Source of the DNA: Macrostomum hystrix
Taxonomy: Eukaryota; Platyhelminthes; Macrostomidae
NCBI GenBank assembly: GCA_950097015.1
Contig: CATNEN010000029.1
Span: 1,178,001-1,242,000 of the forward strand
Reading direction: 5' to 3'
DNA length: 64,000 nucleotides
The notes below the pieces were generated by a model. It saw only the letters and a list, made by a program, of their open reading frames with translations. It did not search any database and had not been told where the DNA came from. This document shows positions 1 through 12,200 of this stretch, in pieces. Each line of letters begins with the position of its first letter. The stretch's first letter is position 1. A program made the translations under genes and the position numbers.

Positions 1-79
1 AACTTACTTAACTTATTCTAACGCAAAATTTGTAGGAGCGAGCGAACAAAGACAATAATTTACTACTAATCACTAAACA

Positions 80-1775
80 CTTTACTGAACTGTCTGAGGG
101 ATGGCAACAGAGACCATCACTGAACTGTCTGAGGGAGGGCAGCAGTGACCCATCACTGAACTGTCTGAGGGATGGCAGCAGTGACCATCACTGAACTGTC
201 TGAGGGATGGCATCAGAGACCAATCACTGAACTGTCTGAGGGAGGGCAGCAGAGACCATCACTGAACTGTCTGAGGGAGGGCAGCAGAGACCATCACTGA
301 ACTGTCTGAGGGAGGGCAGCAGAGACCATCACAGAACTGTCTGAGGGAGGGCAGCAGAGACCATCACTGAACTGTCTGAGGGATGGCAGCAGAGACCATC
401 ACTGAACTGTCTGAGGGAGGGCAGCAGAGACCATCACTGAACTGTCTGAGGGAGGGCAGCAGAGACCATCACTGAACTGTCTGAGGGATGGCAGCAGTGA
501 CCATCACTGAACTGTCTGAGGGATGGCATCAGAGACCAATCACTGAACTGTCTGAGGGAGGGCAGCAGAGACCATCACTGAACTGTCTGAGGGAGGGCAG
601 CAGAGACCATCACTGAACTGTCTGAGGGAGGGCAGCAGAGACCATCACTGAACTGTCTGAGGGAGGGCAGCAGAGACCATCACTGAACTGTCTGAGGGAG
701 GGCAGCAGAGACCATCACTGAACTGTCTGAGGGAGGGCAGCAGAGACCATCACTGAACTGTCTGAGGGAGGGCAGCAGAGACCATCACTGAACTGTCTGA
801 GGGATGGCAGCAGAGACCATCACTGAACTGTCTGAGGGAGGGCAGCAGAGACCATCACTGAACTGTCTGAGGGAGGGCAGCAGTGACCATCACTGAACTG
901 TCTGAGGGATGGCATCAGAGACCATCACTGAACTGTCTGAGGGATGGCATCAGAGACCATCACTGAACTGTCTGAGGGAGGGCAGCAGAGACCATCACTG
1001 AACTGTCTGAGGGAGGGCAGCAGTGACCATCACTGAACTGTCTGAGGGATGGCATCAGAGACCAATCACTGAACTGTCTGAGGGAGGGCAGCAGAGACCA
1101 TCACTGAACTGTCTGAGGGATGGCAGCAGTGACCATCACTGAACTGTCTGAGGGATGGCATCAGAGACCAATCACTGAACTGTCTGAGGGAGGGCAGCAG
1201 AGACCATCACTGAACTGTCTGAGGGAGGGCAGCAGAGACCATCACTGAACTGTCTGAGGGAGGGCAGCAGAGACCATCACTGAACTGTCTGAGGGAGGGC
1301 AGCAGAGACCATCACTGAACTGTCTGAGGGAGGGCAGCAGAGACCATCACTGAACTGTCTGAGGGAGGGCAGCAGAGACCATCACTGAACTGTCTGAGGG
1401 AGGGCAGCAGAGACCATCACTGAACTGTCTGAGGGATGGCAGCAGAGACCATCACTGAACTGTCTGAGGGAGGGCAGCAGAGACCATCACTGAACTGTCT
1501 GAGGGAGGGCAGCAGTGACCATCACTGAACTGTCTGAGGGATGGCATCAGAGACCATCACTGAACTGTCTGAGGGATGGCATCAGAGACCATCACTGAAC
1601 TGTCTGAGGGAGGGCAGCAGAGACCATCACTGAACTGTCTGAGGGAGGGCAGCAGTGACCATCACTGAACTGTCTGAGGGATGGCATCAGAGACCAATCA
1701 CTGAACTGTCTGAGGGAGGGCAGCAGAGACCATCACTGAACTGTCTGAGGGAGGGCAGCAGAGACCATCACTGAA
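80..1775. repeat. 35-bp minisatellite with higher-order structure
   Basis: About 48 head-to-tail units of 35 bp containing ctgaactgtctgaggga; some units carry one extra A (36 bp). Variants (ggatggcatc, ggagggcagc, cagtgacc) recur in the same order at an offset near 631 bp (for example 536 to 1166 and 1060 to 1692), so an 18-unit block has itself been duplicated. It lies downstream of the diacylglycerol kinase gene and holds no credible reading frame. Confidence 0.97.
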
Positions 1776-2368
1776 GTACTGTTGAGATATAAACTTATAA
1801 AACGAGAAGCAAACGTTTTCTAGTCATTGTAAAATCTAGTCGCTGATAAAAAAAGCCTTTAGAATAAAAATGAATCGGTTGAATAATTGAAGCGAATTCG
1901 ATAGAAACAAGCAGAACAAGCCACAGCACACCAAACTAATTGCAGGTGACAAAAGCCACACAGACTAGGTTTGTGTGCAGATTCAATTCAATAAAGAGAT
2001 AGTCACATTTTAAACTTCAAAGCAGCAACAGCAGCAACAGCACAACAAAAAGTCTAGAAAAAAACAAAAATAAAAAAGTGCACAAACCGACTAGAGTTAA
2101 AGAAGAAGACTGCGCCTCCTCCACAATGAGACAATAAAAATATATAGTTTAGCCATGAAGACAAGATTTAGTAGATATAGCTGAAAACAGACAAACAAAC
2201 AATACGGAGTAAAAGCTAGTTGACAAAATTTCATTTTAGCAAAGACGAATATAAATAAGCTGAAAAAAGACATGCCGTCATTGCATTACATAATGTATCA
2301 GTTGTGACTCCGTTATTTCAGTGTGCGAATTTAGTCAAGCTAATTCAAGTCTTAACTGGAGTTCTAAT
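1776..2368. other. AT-rich intergenic stretch, no gene seen
   Basis: A-rich on the plus strand with short CAG/AAC runs near 2020-2045. No reading frame, RNA gene or element boundary could be supported. Confidence 0.6.
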
Positions 2369-2699
2369 TTTAAGACCTAAATTTAGGTCCACTTCTAATT
2401 TAGGTCCAGTTCTAATTTAGGTCTACTTCTAATTTAGGTCCACTTCTAATTTAGGCCCAGTTCTAATTTAGTTTCAGTTCAAATTTAGTTTCAGTTCAAA
2501 TTTAGTTTCAGTTCAAATTTATTTTCAGTTCTAATTTAGTTTCAGTTCAAATTTAGTTTCAGTTCAAATTTAGTTTCAGTTCTAATTTAGTTTCAGTTCT
2601 AATTTAGTTTCAGTTCAAATTTAGTTTCAGTTCTAATTTAGTTTCAGTTCTAATTTAGTTTCAGTTCAAATTTAGGTCCAGTTCTAATTTAGGTCCGAT
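2369..2699. repeat. 17-bp minisatellite
   Basis: About 19 units of 17 bp, mostly atttagtttcagttcaa, flanked by variants carrying taggtcc at both ends. AT-rich, no coding content. Intergenic, 3' of the diacylglycerol kinase gene. Confidence 0.92.
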
Positions 2700-3240
2700 T
2701 CTGTTTCATTAAACACCAGCCTATAGCAGGCTCTGATTTAACATTCACTATAGACTAAATCAGTTAAAAAACATCTAGAATGAATTGTTGAATAGAACAA
2801 ATAGCATTATTAAGAACTATTACTCGATATAACATGGACACAATAAATACATATATATATATAATATAGAGTGCGAAAATATAGCTGAAGGGCACACAGA
2901 ATTTGGAACACAGAGTTAATTGCAGCAGACACACTCTAGCAAACACAACAGCTCACTAATACATAATAAAATCTATGTACTAACTAGGCAGACGTACAGT
3001 CGCGTTTATCAACCTCGTCAATTCCTCTAACTTTAGAAACAGCAGCAGGGTGCGCTTGAAAAACCTATTATTTATAACAAATTGCGACATTTTTCATTGT
3101 GCAATACTTTCAGCGCTGAGTGCTTCAATATTCAACAAAAAACTATGAAACAATATTAATAGTCATTATTATACGCGACAAGTGCCATGCGGTTGCTATG
3201 CGGTTGCCATGCGGTTGCCGTGCGTGTCGACAAAGTAAAA
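2700..3240. other. Region downstream of the DGK stop codon
   Basis: AT-rich. It would carry the 3' UTR of the minus-strand kinase gene. A short tandem run of tgcggttgcca-like units sits at about 3186-3222. No canonical AATAAA on the minus strand is evident close to the stop codon. The minus reading frame at 2764-2946 looks non-coding. Confidence 0.5.
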
Positions 3241-6200
3241 TTAATCGACCACGGCCTGATCCGAGCCGCCAGTGGCGCCTTCGTCAGTCTCCGGACTGTA
3301 GAATGACGGTTCGGCGTTGCGCCCGGACTTCAGCTTGGCTTTGCACTTCTTCAGCATGGAGGCGCGTAGGGCGCTGCGCAGGATCACCACCTGGCCGCTG
3401 GACTGCACCCACGGCTCGCCGTCGATCTGGCCGAGGAGCGGAAGCAAGAGGGAGATACGCACTGGGATTCGAACTCTCGACCTCTCGCTCTTGGTCAGAA
3501 GTGAAAAGCTCTAATCGTCGGGTGAAAAGCTCCCCATTGTAGCTGTGAAGTGTGAAGCTGAGAATTAGACTGCTCAATCTGAGAAGTAGACTGCTCAATC
3601 TGAGAAGTAGACTGCTCAATCTGAGAAGTAGACTGCTCAATCTGAGAAGTAGACTGCTCAATCTGAGAAGTAGACTGCTCAATCTGAGAAGTAGAAAGCC
3701 CAATCTGAGAAGCAGACTGCTCAATATGAGAAGTAGACTGCTCAATCTGAGAAGTAGACTGCTCAATCTGAGAAGTAGACTGCTCAATCTGAGAAGTAGA
3801 CTGCTCAATCTGAGAAGTAGACTGCTCAATCTGAGAAGCAGACTGCTCAATCTGAGAAGTAGACTGCTCAATCTGAGAAGCAGACTGCTCAATCTGAGAA
3901 GTAGACTGCTCAAAATGAAAAGACTGAGAAGACAGCTCAATCTGAGAAGTAAACTGTCCAATCTGATTGAGAAGCAGACTGCTCAAATTGAGAAGTAGAC
4001 AGCCCAATCTGAGAAGTAGGCTGCTCAATCTGAGAAGTAAACTGTCCAATCTGATTGAGAAGCAGACTGCTCAAATTGAGAAGTAGACAGCCCAATCTGA
4101 GAAGTAGACTGCTCAATCTGAGAAGCAGACTGCTAAAAACTCAGGATTATTGTATGAGTACAGGATAACTTGTAGAGTTGTCTGAGTACACTGGCGAGTT
4201 GGGCATGCATAAGCAGAACAAAACGGAAGCCGAATAAATAACTCGAATGCCTCCTCCTGTGTGCTCAAAGTCCGATTAAAAAAGGAAAAAATTATTTGTT
4301 ACAAAGGCTGCCCTAAAAGAGGCAGTGGAGAATCGAAAAATCCCCACCCAGTTCCTAAAAGCAGACTTTTAGGAAGGGTGTGGCCTTGCATGAGAAATAT
4401 ATGGGAGAAAGAAAGACATTGTCGTTTCTTTTCTTTGCTTCTTCTAGGGGTAGTCTACAGACTGTTTTACAGGCCAGAAGATGTTTTGAAAATAGACAGC
4501 AAAATCTGGCCAAAGAAGATAGAAGCAAAGACGGTAGAAAAACTGAATAGATTTGGGTAGATTCAAGCTCACACAACTGAGGCAGCCCCCCCCGTATGTC
4601 TGACTGCCAGGCTAAAAATAGCCTCTTGAAGCTGAGCTGAGCCGGATAGCAGAGCTTTGCCCAGAGTGACACAAAAGTACATTTGGCATTCGAATATTCA
4701 GTAATTAGATAGACCGGGAAAGGGGAAAACTGCCTCCACTGCGCCAGTGTTTTTAGTTGACACCAAAGCGGAAAATTTAATTATGAACAGGGCAAGACTT
4801 CACTTAAGAAGTGCTCAAATCTAATGCGCAATCGTACCCAGACTACAGCTAAACTGAGGGTGGAATAAGAGGATATGAGGATGGAATAACATGATCCGAG
4901 GGTTGGATAACATGATCCGAGGGTTGGATAACATGATCCGAGGGTTGGATAACATGATCCGAGGGTTGGATAACATGATCTGAAGGTGGGATAACATGAC
5001 CTCAGGGTGGGATAAGAGGATATGAGGATGGAATAACATGATCCGAGGGTTGGATAACATGATCCGAGGGTTGGATAACATGACCTGAGGGTGGGATAAC
5101 ATGATCTGAGGGTTGGATAACATGACCTGAGGGTGGGATAACATGATCTGAGGGTGGGATAACATGATCTGAGGGTTGGATAACATGACCTGAGGGTGGG
5201 ATAACATGATCTGAGGGTGGGATAACATGATACGAGGATGAGATAACAGGATCTGAGGGTGGGATAACATGATCTGAGGGTGGGATAACATGATCTGAGG
5301 GTGGGATAACATGATACGAGGATGAGATAACAGGATCTGAGGATGGGATAACATTATCTGGGAGTGGGATAACATTATCTGAGGATAAGATAACACGATC
5401 TGAGGATGGGATAACATTATCTGGGAGTGGGATAACAGGACAAAATACAGACTCAACGCACAAGGAACTGTAAGATTTTTACAGTTCAGTTGAGGACAGT
5501 TCAAGGAACAGCCTTTTACAGAGACTGTAAAAGGGGTGGAAAATGAAAGTAAATCATATATACTCATATGAAAAACACAAAAATAAATGTAATACTCGAA
5601 AAAAACTACGAAACAGAATTTTCTTGAATAATTTCGTCCCTTCCAGCTAGAGCTAACACATCCAAGTATAATAAATGCTTAGCGAAAGAGACAGTCTGAA
5701 TTGGGGATCAGGGAATAAATTAATTTTCTCTTTCCTTCACCATTGGGGAAATCTTTCGAAACGAGAAGAGCCTCGAGCATGAATAAATGATCGAAATTCC
5801 CGTATGCCAGCAGTTGTGGAACTCAGTTTTTATAATCACCTGCACAGGAATATCGGCCTTTAGAGTGATCTTGATGTGGCCTCCCTGGGCCAGCCGGCTG
5901 CCCGAGCGTAGGCCGCTGAAAATCTGCGGATTTGGGATGAGACAGGCTGGTGGCGTGCGAAACTTGCTAGATTTTTATTAACCGGATTTAACAACTTTTA
6001 CACTAGCAAATTGCTAAACTATTTTTTAACAAAACTTAGGCTTGAAAATAAAAAGCAACGATTTTTATCGTTCTTGTCCCTTTAACGCACAAGTGTTAAA
6101 GGGACAAGACAGCCACCTCACTCTCCTCACTCGAACAAGCTTAAGGGATAGAGAGACAAGACAACAACCTCACTCCCGTCACTCAAACACGCTTAAGGGA

Positions 6201-9200
6201 CAGAGATACAAGACAGCCACCTCACTCCCTTCACTCGAACATGCACAAGGGATAGAGATACAAGACAGCCACCTCACCCCCTTCACTCGAACACGCACAA
6301 GGGACAGAGACAAGACAACCACCTCACTCCCCTCACTTCAACACACTCACACACACACGGGACAGCCATCCCACTTATTTAACGTCTTAAGCCACAAAAT
6401 TTGCAGCTTAAACAAACCCCACGCAACAAATTGGGTAAAGGATACTGATGACCGAGTCACAAACCTGTCCCATGTGCACCATGCCGGTGACGCCAACCAC
6501 CTCCAGCTGGCCGTCCCAATGGTTCGGCCGGTTGAAATTGTCGTCCTTCTCTGTGCCCCACGGGTTGGCCCCGCTGGCCCAGGACAGAATGTTGAGGATA
6601 ATTATCCCTTCTAGCGGCGGCAGGTCGATGACTTTGCCGTCGACTTCCACAATGATCTGCCGGTGCAGATCCTTGCAGCTGCCCTTATTGATCATCTTTC
6701 GTACGCTCATCTTGAAGTACACGCCTTTGTTGTGAAAACGCGAGTTGAACTTGGACGGATTCTCGTTGCGGGCCAGGTGAAAGTCCAGGGACACGTCGGC
6801 GTCCAGGCCTGCAGTTTAGTTTGAGCGTCATGAGAAGCCGGTTTTTGTTTAATTGATAATAATAATTAACTGATTACACCTGCCCAGAATGGGTCAGATG
6901 TGCAGCCGACAGCACAGCCGCAGCTATTGCGCGGCGCATCTGAAGTCTGCGTACGGCTGTTCAGTCCATGGACTAAGGACTACCCACCCTCAATTACCCC
7001 CAGCTGATGCTGGTACCCATTTAACAGCTGGGTGAACTGAAGCTATACAGAGTTAAGTGTCTTGCCAAAGGACACAATTTTTTCTTGTGGAGTCGGGAAT
7101 CAAACCCCCGACCTTTAACTCGTGAGTCCGACGCTCTAACCAGTAAGCTACAACCTCTTCTAATAGGCCACAACCCCTCCTACTAGGCTACAACGCCTCC
7201 TACTAGGCTACAACCCCTCCTACTAGGCTACAACCCCTCCTACTAGGCTACAACGCCTCCTACTAGGCTACAACCCCTCCTACTAGACTACAACCCCTCC
7301 TACTAGGCTACAACCCCTCCTACTAGGCTACAACCTCTCCTACAATGCTACAACCCCTCCTACTAGGCTACAACCCCTCCTACTAGGCTACAACCTCTCC
7401 TACAATGCTACAACCCCTCCTACTAGGCTACAACCCCTCCTACTAGGCTACAATCCCTCCTACTAGGCTACAACCTCTCCTACAATGCTACAACCCCTCC
7501 TACTAGGCTACAACCCCTCCTACTAGGCTACAACCTCTCCTACAATGCTACAACCCCTCCTACTAGGCTACAACCCCTCCTACTAGGCTACAACCTCTCC
7601 TACAATGCTACAACCCCTCCTACTAGGCTACAACCCCTCCTACTATGCTACAACCCCTCCTACTAGGCTACAATCCCTCCTACTAGGCTACAACCTCTCC
7701 TACAATGCTACAACCCCTCCTACTAGGCTACAACCCTTCCTACTAGGCTACAACCCCTCCTACTAGGCTAAAACCCCTCCTACTAGGCTACAACCTCTCC
7801 TACAATGCTACAATCCCTCCTACTAGGCTACAACCTCTCCTACTAGGCTACAATCCCTCCTACAAGGCTACAACCCCTCCTACTAGGCTACAACCCCTCC
7901 TACTAGGCTACAACGCCTCCTACTAGGCTACAATCCCTCCTACAATGCTACAACCCCTCCTACTAGGCTACAATCCCTCCTACTAGGCTACAACCTCTCC
8001 TACAATGCTACAATCCCTCCTACTAGGCTACAACCTCTCCTACTATGCTACAACCCCTCCTACTAGGCTACAACCTCTCCTACTAGGCTACAACCCCTCC
8101 TACTAGGCTACAACCCCTCCTACTAGGCTACAACCTCTCCTACAATGCTACAACCCCTCCTACTAGGCTACAACCCCTCCTACTAGGTTACAACCCCTCC
8201 TACTAGGCTACAACCTCTCCTACAATGCTACAACCCCTCCTACTAGGCTACAACCCCTCCTACTAGGCTACAACCCCTCCTACTAGGCTACAACCCCTCC
8301 TTTTGTTCAATTGAACTGCACGATAAAATCTTGAGTTAGTGGGTGTAATCTCTGTACAATAGTTACCAGATATTTTACAATCTAAACATTCATCCAGCAG
8401 TTAGTAAGCACTTTAAGTAAACACAAAAGTTACGACACTCGCCTGTAGACAGGCGAAAAAGTCCTTACAAAATAATTATTTGAGTTTCAGCAAAACAAAA
8501 TTGGAGCACAAACCCAAACCTGCTTGCCTACTTGTTAAAGAAAATGAAGATGGCTATCGAACCAAAAGTTCTCTCCCTCTCCATTGCCTAGTCTGTGGCT
8601 CAGTTACCGATCGATCAATCAATTAATCAATCAATAAGCTATACAATACGAGGGTTGAATCGAAAGTTATAAGATAGGACTAGCTAGCAAGCCATGCTTA
8701 AGAGTTTATTTCGCTCGAAAATTTAAAAAAGGAAGTCACACCGACAATGCACAATCATCTAGCTGCCTGAGGTCGGCTAATAAAAAGTCTGGCGCCTATA
8801 AATTGCATACATAGCCTAAGGCCTGAGCATACCTAATGAGGCTAATCAGGATAGGTTTCTGACAGACCTGACTAAATTGGAACAAAAAAGTGCCACCTCA
8901 ACTCTTAACTCGCATCCGCATTCAGACAGCCTTCCACTCTCACCAATGCCAAAGTAGTTATTCATGACAAAGATGCTGGCATTGTCCTCGTTAGTGTTGG
9001 CCGCGTTACTCTCGTACTGCAGCTGCACTTTTGTCTCGTCCTTCTCCTTCTCCTCCGGGTGAAAGATCACCGTCCACCTGTCGGACGGCGGGGCAAATTG
9101 GTTGGCTTGTACTACTAGATTTAGATTGAGCTAGGTTGAGTAAATATTATATATAAATGATTTGTTTGATCGGTAACTGTACTAGATATGGATTTCAAAC

Positions 9201-12200
9201 TTATCCCCCATTAAACCCTAGATTGTAAATAATTCATTTAAAAACGCAAATTCACAATTATCTTATCTGAAATACAAATAATAGAGCGTCATGGGATAAA
9301 TTTATCCCATTTAAAATAATAATCCCAAATCATCCCATCTGAAGTTTAAATCCCAAATCATCCCGTCTGAAGTCTAAATCCCAAATCATCCCATCTGAAG
9401 TGAAAATCCCAAATCATCCCATCTGAAGTGAAAATCCCAAATCATCCCATCTGAAGTCTAAATCCCAAATCATCCCATCTGAAGTCTAAATCCCAAATAA
9501 TCCCATCTGAAGTCTAAATCCCAAATAATCCCATCTGAAGTCTAAATCCCAAATCATCCCATCTGAAGTCTAAATCCCAAATCATCCCGTCTGAAGTCTA
9601 AATCCCAAATCATCCCATCTGAAGTGAAAATCCCAAATCATCCCATCTGAAGTTTAAATCCCAAATCATCCCATCTGAAGTGAAAATCCCAAATCATCCC
9701 ATCTGAAGTGAAAATCCCAAATCATCCCATCTGAAGTGAAAATCCCAAATCATCCCATCTGAAGTCTAAATCCCAAATCATCCCATCTGAAGTCTAAATC
9801 CCAAATAATCCCATCTGAAGTCTAAATCCCAAATCATCCCATCTGAAGTCTAAATCCCAAATCATCCCATCTGAAGTCTAAATCCCAAATAATCCCATCT
9901 GAAGTCCAAATCCCAAATCATCCCGTCTGAAGTCTAAATCCCAAATCATCCCATCTGAAGTGAAAATCCCAAATCATCCCATCTGAAGTCTAAATCCCAA
10001 ATCATCCCATCTGAAGTAAAAATCACAAATTTTCCATTCTAAAGTCACGATTCCGCTTCTTTGAAACTTTAACCTGTCTCAGACCGAAACGGCAAGTCCC
10101 AAAAATAAGCGGCATGGTGTCAAATGCGAACTCACCTGTCAAGCGTGACCACCTCAGCCTCGGCCACATCCCTGAGTATGTTCAGGGGCAGCTCCTGGCC
10201 GGAGTAGCCGGAGCCCCAGCGCAGCACCCGGGACAGGTCGTTGCCGGTTCCCAGCGGCACAATGGCCATTGGAGGATAATTGCACTTGGCGTCCGGGCCC
10301 ACATTGTCCAGGCAGCTCAGGGCCCAGCCCACTGTGCCGTCACCGCCGCAGACCAGGATCTTGTAGTAGGGCACTTGCCTTTAAAATGGGATATTTTGGA
10401 TATTTTAAAGAAAATAATAGCCCAACCTTGTAAATAAAAGTGTTTGTTATCAGAAGGGAGGTGAAATCACCTGAGAGAGGAGATCAGAATGGAGGGGATC
10501 TCACCTGAGAGAGGAGATCAGAATGGAGGGGATCTCACCTGAGAGAGGAGATCAGAATGGAGGGGATCTCACCTGAGAGAGGAGATTAGAATGGAGGGGA
10601 TCTCACCTGAGAGAGGAAATTAGAATGGAGGGGATCTCACCTGAGAGAGGAGATCAGAATGGAGGGGATCTCACCTGAGAGAGGAGATTAGAATGGAGGG
10701 GATCTCACCTGAGAGAGGAGGTCAGAATGGACGGGATCTCACCTGAGAGAGGAGGTCAGAATGGAGGGAATCTTAACTGGAAGAGTTGATCAGGATGGAG
10801 GGGTTCAGAGGATTTTAATTAGCGAATGTGTTTTGTCAGGTTGTCTAATTGACCTACAAAAGATGAATGAACTATTTCACAGCCTAAGGTGTTTCCTAGA
10901 TAAATTTCAGTTTAGCAAGGGAAAGGAACATTGCTTAGAAATAAGCGCATGTCGACCGGTAATTTGACTTGAAGCCAAGGCAAGGGGTAAGCCAAGACCA
11001 AAGTTTAAAGAGCGCAACGGGTAGCGCTTGGGAAGGGCCACATTGCGGACCAGCAACTAGCGGAGGGGGGTGGGTTGGGGTCATGGAGGCGTAGAGCGAA
11101 GCGGAGCAGAGAAGAGGATAAGAATCCCCTCTGGGGAAAAAGCAGGGGAAATTGAGAGTGGAAAGAGAGAGAGAGCGCCGCGTTCTTAATACGACTCAGC
11201 AGCGAGGGGAAGCGGAGGCGAAATGCGCACTGGGGGATAACGGTGTGAGGATGTGCTTCTGTTCTTTCTAGGCGTCTCCTATGTGTGTGTGTTTTCGGCC
11301 TCTCTACTTCCCCAATAGGCTATCCCTGCTTCAGTAGCTTCAGTCAGCAGGTATTAGTACTGGCCGCCTACTCAAGCTCACTCTGAGACTCGTGCGCAGT
11401 AATTAAGTGTTAATTCACAGCAGCAGCAGCAGCAGCAGCAGCAGCAAGAGCAGCGTCAAGTAGCATAAGGCTAGGCTGCGGGAGCAGATTAACTGCGCGC
11501 ACTCACACACTTGCTAGAACTTGCTCAAACTATTGCTCCGGGGAATACGACGAACCGCTTTAAAAAATCTCACCGGAGCTCAAGAAAGCTCAATAAGGGA
11601 GAAATCGAGAGAGAGAGAGAGAGAGAGGGGGGATTGAGTAGGCCAAGATGATGAAGCGAATCACGCTTGTGTTTGAGCGTGCAAGCGCGGATTCAACTGG
11701 TGAATTTAACCAGATTAGTCGGCACGAGGGCTGTGTCTGGCGTGAGAGAGAAAGAGTCGGTTTGCCTCTAGGGAATCGGACAAGAAATTTCTACTCTGTG
11801 AAAGTTTTTTAGGACACTATTCGAATCTAGAAAATTATTTTAATGAAATTCAGCTTTACAGTTAATCATATAAATTGGCCTAGAATTTAAATTCTATATT
11901 TTAAGGTCAGATAAAAAGCCTACACGATTCATAATCGTGCCTTTAATATGTTCATACTCCTCACTGTCATTTTAGCTTTAATAGGGCACTAAAGGTGTTG
12001 TAGCCTAGTGGCCTAGAGTGCCAGACAAAACGACTTGAAGGTTGTGGGCTCGAATCCTCACTTCACTGTATCAATCTGTGTACTTTACCAACTCTCTGCG
12101 TTGCTTCAGTTCACCCAGCTGTTAAATGGGTACCAGCATCAGCTGCGGTAATTGAGGATGGGTGTGGGGTCCCCCCAGTCCATGGACTGGACAGCCGTAC

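Noticed and set aside
80-1775. CRISPR-like regularly spaced repeats
   Set aside because: There are no unique spacers; units are contiguous and nearly identical, in a eukaryotic setting. The same holds for all other arrays here.
3284-4049. Leucine/serine-rich repeat proteins on both strands
   Set aside because: They arise from the 21-bp intronic array; one frame also overlaps the true last DGKQ exon out of frame.
4261-4560. Plus-strand 99-residue frame
   Set aside because: Lies in a DGKQ intron, has no family signature, and its codon use is like non-coding AT-rich DNA.
7080-7150. Functional tRNA gene
   Set aside because: A and B boxes are recognisable, but the arms do not pair into a clean cloverleaf and the same head is repeated with a shared SINE body at several sites.
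10796-11994. CpG-island-like internal promoter in DGKQ intron 5
   Set aside because: GC is raised, but no start-site motif, exon or reading frame supports a promoter.
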